43,490 bases of DNA. Source: Paracoccus sp. MKU1 (GTDB lineage: Bacteria > Pseudomonadota > Alphaproteobacteria > Rhodobacterales > Rhodobacteraceae). A model generated the notes under the pieces. The model did no database searches. It saw nothing but the letters and a program-made list of their open reading frames with translations, and had not been told where the DNA came from. The DNA lies in assembly GCF_001447385.1 (NCBI RefSeq), contig NZ_LLWQ01000216.1, forward strand, positions 1-43,490, in the 5' to 3' direction. Shown here one piece after another: positions 1-8,051 of this stretch (positions within the stretch are counted from its first letter, which is position 1; each line of letters begins with the position of its first letter). A program made the position numbers and the translations under genes.

Positions 1-296
1 GCCGAGATCTGGAAGCTGCGCACCAGCCCCATCCGCGCCACCTTGTCGGGCTTGGTCTGGGTGATGTCCTGGCCCAGAAGCGTGATCCGGCCCCGCGTCG
101 GCTGCAGGAACTTGGTCAAGAGGTTGAACACCGTGGTCTTGCCGGCGCCGTTCGGCCCGATCAGCGCATGGATGCGCGCGTGCTCCACGTCCAGGTCGAC
201 ATCGTTCACCGCCGTGAAACCCGCGAAATCCTTGCCGAGGCCGCGGGCGGAAAGCACCACCCGCGGCTCGGTCTGCTCTGCAAGCAACGCCGCCAT
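1..296 (-). CDS. ABC transporter ATP-binding protein, LivG type (partial)
   Basis: N-terminal part of the ATPase of a branched-chain amino acid or related (HAAT family) uptake transporter; the gene runs off the left edge. The visible residues contain the Walker A motif GPNGAGKTT and an N-terminal beta-strand pattern typical of LivG. Its ATG shares one base with the TGA of the upstream binding-protein gene (TGATG), so the two are translationally coupled in one leftward operon. The permease genes (LivH/LivM type) presumably lie beyond the edge. The substrate cannot be told from this fragment. The family call is secure. Confidence 0.9.
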   Translation of the reverse strand, partial: MAALLAEQTEPRVVLSARGLGKDFAGFTAVNDVDLDVEHARIHALIGPNGAGKTTVFNLLTKFLQPTRGRITLLGQDITQTKPDKVARMGLVRSFQIS

Positions 297-1495
297 CACT
301 GGACCAGAGGACAGCCGCTTTCCGCGGGGTCCAGGAAGGCCTCGTCGCCCGGAATGGTGGCCAGCACGTTGTAGTAATCCCAATCCTCGGTCACGTCGCC
401 CGGCGCCTTCACCTCCATCAGGTAGACGTCCTTGATGAGCCGGCCGTTGGGCCCGACCTTGCCGCCCTGAGCGAAGACGTCGTCGACCGGCATCTCGTGC
501 ATCTTGGCGGCGACAGCCTCGGTCTCGTCGGTGCCGGCCTCCTGGATCGCCTTGAGATATTGGGTGACGGCGGAATAGGTGCCGGCATGGACCATGTTCG
601 GCATGACGCCGGTGCGCTCCTTGAAGCGTTCGCCGAACTCGCGCGATTCCGGCGTGCGGTTCCAGTAGAAGCTTTCGGTCAGCGTCAGCCCCTGCGCGGC
701 GTCCAGCCCGATGCCATGCACCTCGGCCAGGGTGAACAGCAGCGCCGCAAGGCGCTGGCCGCCGGCGGTGATGCCGAACTCCGCCGCCTGCTTGATGGCG
801 TTCTGCGTGTCCATGCCGGCATTGGCCAGGCCGATCACCTTGGCGCCCGAGGACTGGGCCTGGAGCAGGAACGAGGAATAATCCGTCGTCGCCAGCGGGT
901 GGCGCACCGCGCCCGCGACCGTGCCGCCCTGCGACTTGACGAAATTGCCGGTCTGCTCTTCCAGCGAATAGCCGAAGGCATAGTCGGCGGTCAGGAAGAA
1001 CCAGCTGTCGCCGCCCTCCTTCACCAAGGCGCCGCCGGTGCCCACGGCCAGCGCATGGGTGTCATAGGCCCAGTGGAAGCCATAGGGGGTGCATTGCGGC
1101 CCGGTCAGCTCGGTGGTGGCCGCGCCGGTGTTGACGGTGATCTTCTTCTTTTCCTGGCTCAGCGCCTGCACCGCCAGGCCCACGGACGAGGTGGTCAGTT
1201 CCATGATCGCATCGACCTGCTCGGTGTCATACCACTGCCGGGCGATGTTGGAGGCGATGTCGGGCTTGTTCTGGTGGTCGGCGGTGACGACCTCGACCGG
1301 CGCGTCCAGCACCTTGCCGCCGAAATCCTCGACCGCCATCCGCGCGGCCTCATAGGAATACTTGCCGCCGAAATCGGCATAGACGCCGGACTGGTCGTTC
1401 AGGATGCCGATCTTGACCTTGCCATCCGAGACTTCGGCCAGGGCGGGCGTGGCAATGAGGCCGACCGCAGCGGTCGACAGCAGAATCTTTCGCAT
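296..1495 (-). CDS. ABC transporter periplasmic substrate-binding protein (LivK/HAAT family)
   Basis: Periplasmic binding protein of about 399 residues that captures substrate for the coupled ABC transporter. It starts with a Sec signal peptide ending in ATPALA near residue 20. A type I periplasmic-binding fold follows, opening with VKIGILNDQSGVYADFGG, the usual start of branched-chain amino acid-type binding proteins. The ATG at 1495 is preceded by GGGAGG at good spacing; longer in-frame extensions lack a signal peptide at their start. Members of this family bind amino acids, urea, amides or aromatic acids, so the ligand is unknown. It is first in the leftward operon and is divergent from a LysR regulator that probably controls it. 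Confidence 0.9.
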   Translation of the reverse strand: MRKILLSTAAVGLIATPALAEVSDGKVKIGILNDQSGVYADFGGKYSYEAARMAVEDFGGKVLDAPVEVVTADHQNKPDIASNIARQWYDTEQVDAIMELTTSSVGLAVQALSQEKKKITVNTGAATTELTGPQCTPYGFHWAYDTHALAVGTGGALVKEGGDSWFFLTADYAFGYSLEEQTGNFVKSQGGTVAGAVRHPLATTDYSSFLLQAQSSGAKVIGLANAGMDTQNAIKQAAEFGITAGGQRLAALLFTLAEVHGIGLDAAQGLTLTESFYWNRTPESREFGERFKERTGVMPNMVHAGTYSAVTQYLKAIQEAGTDETEAVAAKMHEMPVDDVFAQGGKVGPNGRLIKDVYLMEVKAPGDVTEDWDYYNVLATIPGDEAFLDPAESGCPLVQ

Positions 1496-1624
1496 TATGT
1501 CCTCCCAAAGGCGCATCCCTTCCACCGTCAGCCTTGGTCGTCCGGGTGGGAATGCTGTCCTGTTACCGTCGGGCGCGACTCCATCCCGCGCCTTCCTGGA
1601 CCGAACGATGCCGGCAATTCGGTT

Positions 1625-1652
1625 TTGACACAAGTGTTCAGAGAGGTTTAAT
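1625..1652 (+). promoter_or_regulatory. Putative sigma-70 promoter of the LysR gene
   Basis: TTGACA at 1625-1630 and TTTAAT at 1647-1652 with a 16-base spacer. Transcription would begin near 1659. That would leave almost no leader for the ATG at 1665, but about 24 bases for the ATG at 1683. This is a pattern call only. It sits in the divergent gap between the ABC operon and its likely regulator. Confidence 0.5.
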
Positions 1653-1682
1653 TTCTTACAGGGTATGTGCGTTTTCGAACAG

Positions 1683-2600
1683 ATGGCCAATCTCAGCTGG
1701 GACGATCTGCAATTCTTTCTGGCGGTTGTGCGTGAAGGCCAGCTTTCTCGCGCCGCGCGGCATCTGGGCACCTCGCATGTCACCGTCTCGCGCCGCATCG
1801 ACCGGCTGGAGCAGGCGCTGAACACCCGCCTGTTCGAGCGCAATCCCCGCGGCTATGAGCCGACCCCCGCCGGCCAGCGCCTGATCGAGGCGGCCGAGCG
1901 CATGGAGGAGGCGGCCGGGCTGATCCCGCTGGATCAGGTCGCCGCGCCGGGTCAGGCCAGGCCGCTGCGGCTGGCGATGCCCGAGGGGTTCGGCAGCCTG
2001 TTCTCGACCCATCTGCTGCCGGCCTTTACCGCGCGTTTCCCGCTGATCTCGCTGGAGCTCATCACCATGCCGCAGGTGCTGTCGCTGTCGCGGCGCGAGG
2101 CGGATATCTCGATCACGCTGGACCCGGTGACCAGCGGCCCCTATCGCTCGGAACGGCTGGTGGATTATACGCTGCACCTTTACGCCACGCGCGCGCATCT
2201 GCGCGACCTGCCGCCCATCGCCGGCCCCGAGGATCTGCGCCAGCTGCGCTTTATCGGCTATATCGAGGAGATGATCTTCGCCCCCGGGCTCGACTACCTG
2301 GGCGAGATCCATCCCGCGATCCGGGCCAGCGTGAAAAGCTCCAGCATCTTCAACCAGCTGGCGGCTGTGCGCAACGGGCTGGGGATCGGCGTCCTGCCCT
2401 GGTATATCGCCGCGAAATATCCCGAGTTGCAGATCGTGCTGCCCGATCAGGTCCGGCTGACCAGGACCTATTGGCTGACCTGCCATCGCGACCTGCGCAT
2501 GATGCAATGGGTGCGGGCGGTGATCGGCTTTCTGTCGGCCAGCCTGGCCGAGCGCGGCCATGAACTGTCCCGCCCGCTCGGTCACGCCGGCCCGGGCTGA
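1683..2600 (+). CDS. LysR-family transcriptional regulator
   Basis: About 305-residue LysR-type regulator. The N-terminal winged helix-turn-helix is clear: the stretch from FFLAVVREGQLSRAARHLG through SRRIDRLEQALNTRLFERNPRG is typical of the family. A periplasmic-binding-like effector domain follows. I chose the ATG at 1683 (MANLSWDDLQ) because it matches the usual LysR start and fits the candidate promoter; an ATG at 1665 would add six residues. It is divergent from the ABC uptake operon, so control of that operon is likely by position. Its last 19 bases overlap the 3' end of the convergent rpoN gene. The effector is unknown. Confidence 0.88.
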   Translation: MANLSWDDLQFFLAVVREGQLSRAARHLGTSHVTVSRRIDRLEQALNTRLFERNPRGYEPTPAGQRLIEAAERMEEAAGLIPLDQVAAPGQARPLRLAMPEGFGSLFSTHLLPAFTARFPLISLELITMPQVLSLSRREADISITLDPVTSGPYRSERLVDYTLHLYATRAHLRDLPPIAGPEDLRQLRFIGYIEEMIFAPGLDYLGEIHPAIRASVKSSSIFNQLAAVRNGLGIGVLPWYIAAKYPELQIVLPDQVRLTRTYWLTCHRDLRMMQWVRAVIGFLSASLAERGHELSRPLGHAGPG

Positions 2601-3736
2601 ACGCGGCCCCAGGCGACCAGCCCCATCTCGGCGCGGTATTTCGCCACCGTGCGGCGCGACAGGGCGATGCCCTGCCCGGCCAGTCGCTGTGCCAGCGCCG
2701 CGTCCGAGATCCGTTGCCCCGCCGGCCAGTCCGCGATGAGCCGGCGCAGCGCCTTCTGCGCTTCGTCGCGGGCCAGATCGGGATTGCGCGGACTGGCCGG
2801 CACCAGCAGCAATTGGCGCAGCAGCACCGTGCCGCGCGGGCTGCGCATCGCCACCCCTGCCACCGCCCGGCTGACCGTGCTTTTCGCGAGCCCCAGCCGT
2901 TCGGCCAGTTGGGTCATGGTCAGCACCCGCAGCGCCCCCTGCCCCAGCAGCCAATCCGCCTGCGCCTCGGCCAGTGCCGTGCCGATGCGCAGCAGGCTGG
3001 CGCCGCGTGCCTCGCAGCCCGCGATCAGGGCGCTGGCAAGGGCGGCCTGCCCGGGCCGGCCCTCGCCCGCGCACCAGGCCGGCGACGGCCCGTTCAGGGC
3101 GACCACGCGGCCGTCCGGCGTCAGCTCCAGTTCGGGCGCGGCCGGCGGCGCCGTGCCCTCGGACAGCGGAAACGGCGACAGCGCGCGCAGATCGGCCAAC
3201 ATCCCCGCCGCATCCTCGGCATCGCAGCCGCAATGCGCCTGGATCGCCGCCAGATCACCCGCCGCCGCCAGGTCGAGGCGTTGCAGCAGCCGCTCGATCA
3301 TCGGGTCCAGCCGCCCGCGCGCCCGCAATTGCAGCCGCAGGCTTTCCGCCAGGTCACGGGCAAAGACGCCGGGCGGCTCCAGCGCCTGCAAGACCGGCAG
3401 CAGCGCCTGGATGCGGGCGGGTGGCACATCCAGCCAGCCGGCGATCTCGGGCAGCGGATCGACCAGCCAGCCGTGATCATCGAGGCAATGCACCAGCGTG
3501 CGGGCCAGGTCCGCCTCATCCCGGGTCAGGCGCAGAAGGCCGATCTGATCCGTCAGCGCCTGCCGCGGCGTCACCGTCCCGGGCGTTTCGCGCAGTTCCA
3601 GGAACGGGTTCCGCGCGGCCTCCAGCCGCAGGCGGCGGCGCAGGCGCCCGCCCTCCATATGCAGCAGGTCCAGCGACAGCCGCATCTGTTGGCTCAGCGC
3701 AAGGCCGCAGATCTGGCGCTGCTGCTGGCTTTGCAT
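2582..3736 (-). CDS. rpoN: RNA polymerase sigma-54 factor (compact RpoN)
   Basis: Sigma-54 directs RNA polymerase to -24/-12 promoters and needs an AAA+ activator to open DNA. Of 384 residues, region I is the Gln/Leu-rich N terminus (about 1-48). The acidic region II is nearly absent. The core-binding part includes LEPPGVFARDL (119-129). The -12-reading helix-turn-helix is at 270-302, and the RpoN box at 360-369 reads SRRTVAKYRA. The protein is shorter than typical RpoN (roughly 430-500 residues). The start at 3736 is supported by the Q-rich region I and an upstream GGAG. It is divergent from the aco operon, whose sigma-54 promoter lies in the gap. It is not next to the usual lptB/hpf/ptsN neighbours, so it may be a specialised paralogue. 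Confidence 0.93.
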   Translation of the reverse strand: MQSQQQRQICGLALSQQMRLSLDLLHMEGGRLRRRLRLEAARNPFLELRETPGTVTPRQALTDQIGLLRLTRDEADLARTLVHCLDDHGWLVDPLPEIAGWLDVPPARIQALLPVLQALEPPGVFARDLAESLRLQLRARGRLDPMIERLLQRLDLAAAGDLAAIQAHCGCDAEDAAGMLADLRALSPFPLSEGTAPPAAPELELTPDGRVVALNGPSPAWCAGEGRPGQAALASALIAGCEARGASLLRIGTALAEAQADWLLGQGALRVLTMTQLAERLGLAKSTVSRAVAGVAMRSPRGTVLLRQLLLVPASPRNPDLARDEAQKALRRLIADWPAGQRISDAALAQRLAGQGIALSRRTVAKYRAEMGLVAWGRVQPGPA

Positions 3737-3747
3737 CCCCTCTCTCC

Positions 3748-3780
3748 TGTTGCGCCACAGTGTTGCACGGCGGTGCAACA
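3748..3780 (+). promoter_or_regulatory. Tandem dyads, candidate AcoR upstream activating site
   Basis: Two TGT...ACA dyads lie side by side. One is TGTTGCGCCACA at 3748-3759 (imperfect). The other is at 3761-3780, with perfect 8-base arms TGTTGCAC and GTGCAACA around GGCG. They lie about 40-70 bases upstream of the -24 element and just upstream of rpoN. Enhancer-binding proteins such as AcoR bind dyads of this kind. The position could also let the protein repress or activate rpoN. Assignment to AcoR is inference. Confidence 0.55.
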
Positions 3781-3818
3781 GCCCGTCGCCAAAACCCGGC
3801 AAAACCCCCGCTCCAAAA

Positions 3819-3835
3819 TTGGCACCGGCGTTGCT
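3819..3835 (+). promoter_or_regulatory. Sigma-54 (-24/-12) promoter of the aco operon
   Basis: TTGGCACCGGCGTTGCT matches the sigma-54 consensus (TGGCAC, five bases, TTGC) with the invariant GG at 3821-3822 and GC at 3833-3834, ten bases apart. Transcription should start near 3846, giving a leader of about 15 bases with GGGAGG before the acoX ATG. A sigma-54 gene and a sigma-54 activator gene flank the same operon, which strongly supports function. Confidence 0.88.
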
Positions 3836-3860
3836 TGCATGATGGGCAGGGAGGACAGAC

Positions 3861-4874
3861 ATGGTCAAGGTCGGCATCATCGCCAATCCGATTTCGGCTC
3901 GCGACATCCGGCGGGTGATCTCGCATGCGGGCAACCTGCCCATCAACGACCGCGCCAATATCGTGCTGCGCATGATGGCCGGGCTGGCCGCGTCCGGCGT
4001 CGATGAGGTGGTGGTCATGCCGGAAAACGGCGGCATCCGCTTTCACTTGGAACGCAGCATCCAGCGCGAGCTTCGACTCGGCCACGGGAATTTTCCGCGC
4101 CTGCGCTATCTGGACATGCCCGTCACCGCCACGCCCGAGGACAGCGCCCGCGCCGCGCGGATGATGGCCGAGGATGGCGTGGGCGCCATCGTGGTTCTGG
4201 GCGGCGACGGCACCAGCCGCGTCGTGGTGGGGGCCTGCGGCGCGGTGCCGGTGGCGGGGGTCTCGACCGGCACCAACAACGCCTTTCCCGAACTGCGCGA
4301 GCCGACGATCACCGGCCTGGCCGTGGGGTTGGCCGTCACCGGGCAGGTGCCCGAGGCCGTGGCGCTGCGGCCGAACAAATGGCTGGAGGTGACGCTGGGC
4401 GAGCGGCGCGAGATCGCGCTGGTCGATGTCGCCGTGGTCGAGGACCGCTTCATCGGCGCCCGCGCCATCTGGAAGGCCGCCGGCTTCCGTGACCTGTTCG
4501 TGACCTTCGGCCTGCCGCAGGCCATTGGCATGTCGGCCATCGCCGGGCTCTGCGACCCGGTGGACCGCGCCACGCCCGAGGGCCGGCATGTCCGCCTGTC
4601 CCCCGATGCGCCGCGCCAGCTCCTCGCCCCCATCGCGCCGGGGCTGATCGATCGGGTGGGCATCGCCGGCATCGCGCGCATGGCGCCGGGCGAGGCGCAT
4701 CGCCCCTCGATCCCCGCCGGCACGCTGGCCTTCGACGGCGAGCGCGAGCTGACCTTCACCGAAAGGGACGAGGTCTCGGTGCGGCTGGTGCCCGACGCCT
4801 TCCGCACCATCGACGTGCCCGCCTGCATGGCCCATGCCGCGCAGGCCGGGCTGTTCATCCGCAACCCAGACTGA
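3861..4874 (+). CDS. acoX: AcoX, acetoin catabolism protein (NAD-kinase-like fold)
   Basis: First gene of the acetoin operon; 337 residues. The central GGDGT (114-118) and the STGTNNAFPE stretch after it are the nucleotide-binding signature of the ATP-NAD/diacylglycerol kinase superfamily, and overall it matches AcoX proteins of acetoin clusters. In Cupriavidus-type clusters AcoX is not required for the dehydrogenase reaction and its biochemical role is unsettled; phosphorylation of a cofactor or metabolite is the usual guess. It is read from the sigma-54 promoter just upstream and is followed after about 20 bases by acoA. Confidence 0.88.
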   Translation: MVKVGIIANPISARDIRRVISHAGNLPINDRANIVLRMMAGLAASGVDEVVVMPENGGIRFHLERSIQRELRLGHGNFPRLRYLDMPVTATPEDSARAARMMAEDGVGAIVVLGGDGTSRVVVGACGAVPVAGVSTGTNNAFPELREPTITGLAVGLAVTGQVPEAVALRPNKWLEVTLGERREIALVDVAVVEDRFIGARAIWKAAGFRDLFVTFGLPQAIGMSAIAGLCDPVDRATPEGRHVRLSPDAPRQLLAPIAPGLIDRVGIAGIARMAPGEAHRPSIPAGTLAFDGERELTFTERDEVSVRLVPDAFRTIDVPACMAHAAQAGLFIRNPD

Positions 4875-4894
4875 ACCAGACAAGGGAGGAGTTC

Positions 4895-5875
4895 ATGTCC
4901 AATCCGTTTCCGCTGCCCAAGGAGCGGCTGCTTGAAGCCTATCGCAAGATGCGCACCATCCGCGATTTCGAAGAGCGGCTGCATGTCGATTTCGCCCGCG
5001 GCGAGATCCCGGGCTTCGTCCATCTTTACGCCGGCGAGGAGGCGACGGCGGTCGGCATCATGATGCACCTGCACGACCGCGACCGCATCGCCTCGACCCA
5101 TCGCGGCCATGGCCATTGCATCGCCAAGGGCGTGGACGTCAAGGCGATGATGGCCGAGATCTATGGCAAGGCGACCGGCTGCTGCGCCGGCAAGGGCGGC
5201 TCGATGCATATCGCCGACCTGTCGCTGGGGATGATGGGCGCAAACGGCATCCTGGGCGCCGGCGCGCCGCTGGTCTGCGGCGCGGCGCTGGCGGCGCAGA
5301 AGCTGGGCCATGACGGCGTCGGCATCACCTTCTTCGGCGACGGCGCCTCGAACCAGGGCACGGTGCTGGAAAGCATGAACCTGGCCGCGATCTGGAACCT
5401 GCCGGTGATCTTCGTGGTGGAAAACAACGGCTATGCCGAATCCACCTCGGTCGATTACGCCACCGCATCGGACAGCTACGTGGACCGGGCGACGGGCTTC
5501 GGCATGCCGGGGATCACCGTGGACGGCCTTGATTTCTTCGCCGTCCACGAGGCGGCGGGCGAGGTCATCCGCCGCGCCCGCGAAGGCGCCGGCCCGACGC
5601 TTTTGGAGTGCAAGAACGTGCGCTTCTTCGGCCATTTCGAGGGCGACGCCCAGACCTACAAGGCGCCGGGCGAGAACGAATACAACCGCGCGCACAATGA
5701 TTGCCTGAAGCTGTTTCGCCAGAAGGTGACCGAGGCCGGGGTGATCTCGGACGACGAGTTGAACGCCATCGACGCCGAGGTGGCGCAGTTGATCGACGAG
5801 GCCGTGGCCGAGGCCATCGCCGCGCCGCTGCCCGGCCCGGAACAGCTGACCACCGACGTTTACGTATCCTATTGA
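4895..5875 (+). CDS. acoA: Acetoin dehydrogenase E1 alpha subunit (thiamine-diphosphate dependent)
   Basis: Alpha subunit of the E1 component that cleaves acetoin with thiamine diphosphate, releasing acetaldehyde and passing the acetyl group to the lipoyl E2. It has 326 residues, the usual length. The ThDP motif runs from GDG at 148-150 to NN at 177-178. The HRGHGHCIAKG and GKGGSMHIAD stretches are typical of acetoin/pyruvate E1 alpha chains. The start follows a clear AAGGGAGGAG. Lying directly between acoX and acoB, it is acetoin- rather than pyruvate-specific by context. Confidence 0.95.
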   Translation: MSNPFPLPKERLLEAYRKMRTIRDFEERLHVDFARGEIPGFVHLYAGEEATAVGIMMHLHDRDRIASTHRGHGHCIAKGVDVKAMMAEIYGKATGCCAGKGGSMHIADLSLGMMGANGILGAGAPLVCGAALAAQKLGHDGVGITFFGDGASNQGTVLESMNLAAIWNLPVIFVVENNGYAESTSVDYATASDSYVDRATGFGMPGITVDGLDFFAVHEAAGEVIRRAREGAGPTLLECKNVRFFGHFEGDAQTYKAPGENEYNRAHNDCLKLFRQKVTEAGVISDDELNAIDAEVAQLIDEAVAEAIAAPLPGPEQLTTDVYVSY

Positions 5876-5888
5876 GGGAGGGGAAACC

Positions 5889-6896
5889 ATGGCACGCATC
5901 ATCAGCATGAAGGACGCGGTGAACGAGGCGCTGGATCAGGAGATGACCCGCGACCCCACCGTGATCATGATGGGCGAGGATATCGTCGGCGGCGCCGGCG
6001 CGCAGGGCGAGGACGACGCCTGGGGCGGCGTCCTGGGCGTCAGCAAGGGGCTTTACGCCAAGCACCCGAAGCAGATGATCGACACGCCGCTGTCGGAAAG
6101 CGCCTATGTCGGCGCGGCGGTGGGCGCGGCGACGGCGGGGCTGCGGCCGGTGGCGGAACTGATGTTCGTCGATTTCATCGGCGTCTGCCTGGACCAGGTC
6201 TTCAACCAGGCGGCGAAGTTTCGCTACATGTTCGGCGGCAAGGCCGAGACCCCGGTGGTGATCCGCGCCATGTGCGGCGCGGGCTTTCGCGCGGCGGCGC
6301 AGCACAGCCAGATGCTGACGCCGCTTTTTGCCCATCTTCCGGGGCTGAAGGTGGTCTGCCCCTCGAACGCCTATGACTGCAAGGGCCTGCTGATCCAGGC
6401 GATCCGGGACAACGACCCGGTGATCTTCCTTGAGCACAAGAACCTTTACGCCAGCACCGCCGACGTGCCCGAGGAACCCTATACCATCCCCTTCGGCGAG
6501 GCGAACATCGTCCGCGAGGGCGGCGACGCCACCATCGTCACCTATGGCCAGATGGTCGGCCGCTCGCTGGAAGCCGCCGAGCTGCTGAAGAAGGACGGCG
6601 TCGATGTCGAGGTGATCGACCTGCGCACGCTGTCGCCCATCGACATGGACACGGTGCTGGAAAGCGTCGAGGCGACCGGCCGGCTGGTCTGCGTCGACGA
6701 GGCGAACCCGCGCTGCTCGATCGCCGCCGACATCGCCGCGAACGTGGCGCAGGACGCCTTCGGCGCCCTCAAGGCACCCATCCAGATGGTGACGCCGCCG
6801 CATGCGCCGGTGCCCTTCTCGCCCTCGCTGGAGGACGCCTATGTGCCCTCGGCCGAGCGCATCGCCGCGGCCGTCCGCAAGACGCTGGAGAACTAG
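5889..6896 (+). CDS. acoB: Acetoin dehydrogenase E1 beta subunit
   Basis: Beta subunit of the E1 heterotetramer, 335 residues. It opens with the usual ISMKDAVNEALDQEM and carries MMGEDIVGG and DTPLSESAYVGAAVGAA, all standard E1 beta features. The C-terminal transketolase domain has VIDLRTLSPIDMDT. It starts 13 bases after acoA behind GAGGGAGGGG and ends two bases before acoC. It pairs with AcoA to form the ThDP site at the subunit interface. Confidence 0.95.
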   Translation: MARIISMKDAVNEALDQEMTRDPTVIMMGEDIVGGAGAQGEDDAWGGVLGVSKGLYAKHPKQMIDTPLSESAYVGAAVGAATAGLRPVAELMFVDFIGVCLDQVFNQAAKFRYMFGGKAETPVVIRAMCGAGFRAAAQHSQMLTPLFAHLPGLKVVCPSNAYDCKGLLIQAIRDNDPVIFLEHKNLYASTADVPEEPYTIPFGEANIVREGGDATIVTYGQMVGRSLEAAELLKKDGVDVEVIDLRTLSPIDMDTVLESVEATGRLVCVDEANPRCSIAADIAANVAQDAFGALKAPIQMVTPPHAPVPFSPSLEDAYVPSAERIAAAVRKTLEN

Positions 6897-6898
6897 AC

Positions 6899-8002
6899 AT
6901 GGCAGACATCACCCCGATCCTGATGCCGAAATGGGGCCTGTCGATGAAGGAGGGCAAGCTTGCCGCCTGGCACGTGGCCGAGGGCGCCGAGATCAAGCCT
7001 GGCGACGAGATCATGGATGTCGAGACCGACAAGATCGCCAATGTGGTCGAGGCCGCCGACGGGGGCCTCTTGCGCCGCCGCGTCGGCATCGAGGGCGAGA
7101 CCTATCCGGTGCGCGCGCTGCTGGCGGTGATGGCGCCGGAATCGGTGCCCGACACGGAGATCGACGCCTATGTCGCCGCCTATCAGGCCCCGTCGGCCGG
7201 CGACGAGGACGAGGATGCCGGACCCGCCTATCAATATGCCGACCTGCCCATGGGTCGCATCCGCTATGCCGAGCGGCCGGGCGAGGGCGTGCCGTTGGTG
7301 CTGATCCATGGGTTCGGCGGCGACCTGGACAACTGGCTGTTCAACATCGACGCGCTGGCGGAAGCCGCGCCGGTCTATGCGCTGGACCTGCCCGGCCATG
7401 GCCAGTCGGTGAAATCGGCGCGTCCGGCCGGGCTGGGGCTGATGGTTTCGACCGTGATCGCCTTCATGGACCATCTGGGCATCGACAAGGCGCATCTGGC
7501 CGGCCATTCCATGGGCGGTCTGATCGCCGGCACGCTGGCGGCCCGGCGCCCCGAGCGCGCGGCCTCGGTCACGCTGATCTGTTCGGCCGGACTCGGCTCC
7601 GAGATCAATGCGGACTATATCGACGGCTTCGTGAAGGCGACCGGGCGCAAGGACCTGAAGCCGGTGCTGGCGCATCTGTTCAGGGACCAGTCGCTGGTCA
7701 GCCGCGCGATGGTCGAGGACCTGCTGAAATACAAGCGCCTCGACGGGGTGCAGGATTTCCTGACCGAACTGGCCGGAAATCTGTTCCGCGAGGGCCGGCA
7801 GGCCGAGCGACTGGCCGAGGCGCTGGCCGCCTCGGGCGTCCCCGCGCAGGTGATCTGGGGCGAGGCCGATGCGATCATCCCCGCCGCCCATGCCGAAAGC
7901 CTGCCGGGCGCGTCCCGCCATGTCATCCCCGATGCGGGCCACATGGTGCAGATGGAGCAATCGGCCGAGGTGAACCGCCTGATCCGCGACTTCATCGCCT
8001 GA
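6899..8002 (+). CDS. acoC: Acetoin dehydrogenase E2: lipoyl domain fused to alpha/beta hydrolase
   Basis: E2 (dihydrolipoamide acetyltransferase) component that moves the acetyl group to CoA; 367 residues. Residues 1-78 are a biotinyl/lipoyl domain with the lipoylated lysine at about K45 in ETDKIA. After a short acidic linker, about residues 110-365 form an alpha/beta hydrolase domain with GHSMGG (nucleophile Ser204) and a C-terminal DAGHMVQME histidine motif. This architecture matches the Cupriavidus-type AcoC and differs from the pyruvate-dehydrogenase E2 in lacking the peripheral-subunit-binding and CAT domains. No E3 (acoL) gene is in the window, so the complex probably borrows a lipoamide dehydrogenase from elsewhere. 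Confidence 0.93.
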   Translation: MADITPILMPKWGLSMKEGKLAAWHVAEGAEIKPGDEIMDVETDKIANVVEAADGGLLRRRVGIEGETYPVRALLAVMAPESVPDTEIDAYVAAYQAPSAGDEDEDAGPAYQYADLPMGRIRYAERPGEGVPLVLIHGFGGDLDNWLFNIDALAEAAPVYALDLPGHGQSVKSARPAGLGLMVSTVIAFMDHLGIDKAHLAGHSMGGLIAGTLAARRPERAASVTLICSAGLGSEINADYIDGFVKATGRKDLKPVLAHLFRDQSLVSRAMVEDLLKYKRLDGVQDFLTELAGNLFREGRQAERLAEALAASGVPAQVIWGEADAIIPAAHAESLPGASRHVIPDAGHMVQMEQSAEVNRLIRDFIA

Positions 8003-8008
8003 CAATCC

Positions 8009-8030
8009 GGCCGTCCCCTCGGGGGCGGCC
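8009..8030 (+). terminator. Intercistronic hairpin between acoC and the SDR gene
   Basis: GGCCGTCCCC, loop TC, GGGGGCGGCC: a ten-pair stem with one G-T pair, seven bases after the acoC stop. There is no run of T after it, so it may attenuate transcription or protect the acoXABC message from 3' decay rather than stop transcription fully. The ten-base palindrome CATTGCAATG follows at once (8031-8040). Confidence 0.5.
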
Positions 8031-8051
8031 CATTGCAATGGGAGGAGAGAG

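Noticed and set aside
1655..3233. Leftward 525-codon frame spanning the LysR gene and part of rpoN.
   Set aside because: It is antisense to the LysR gene and out of frame with rpoN; composition is shadow-like.
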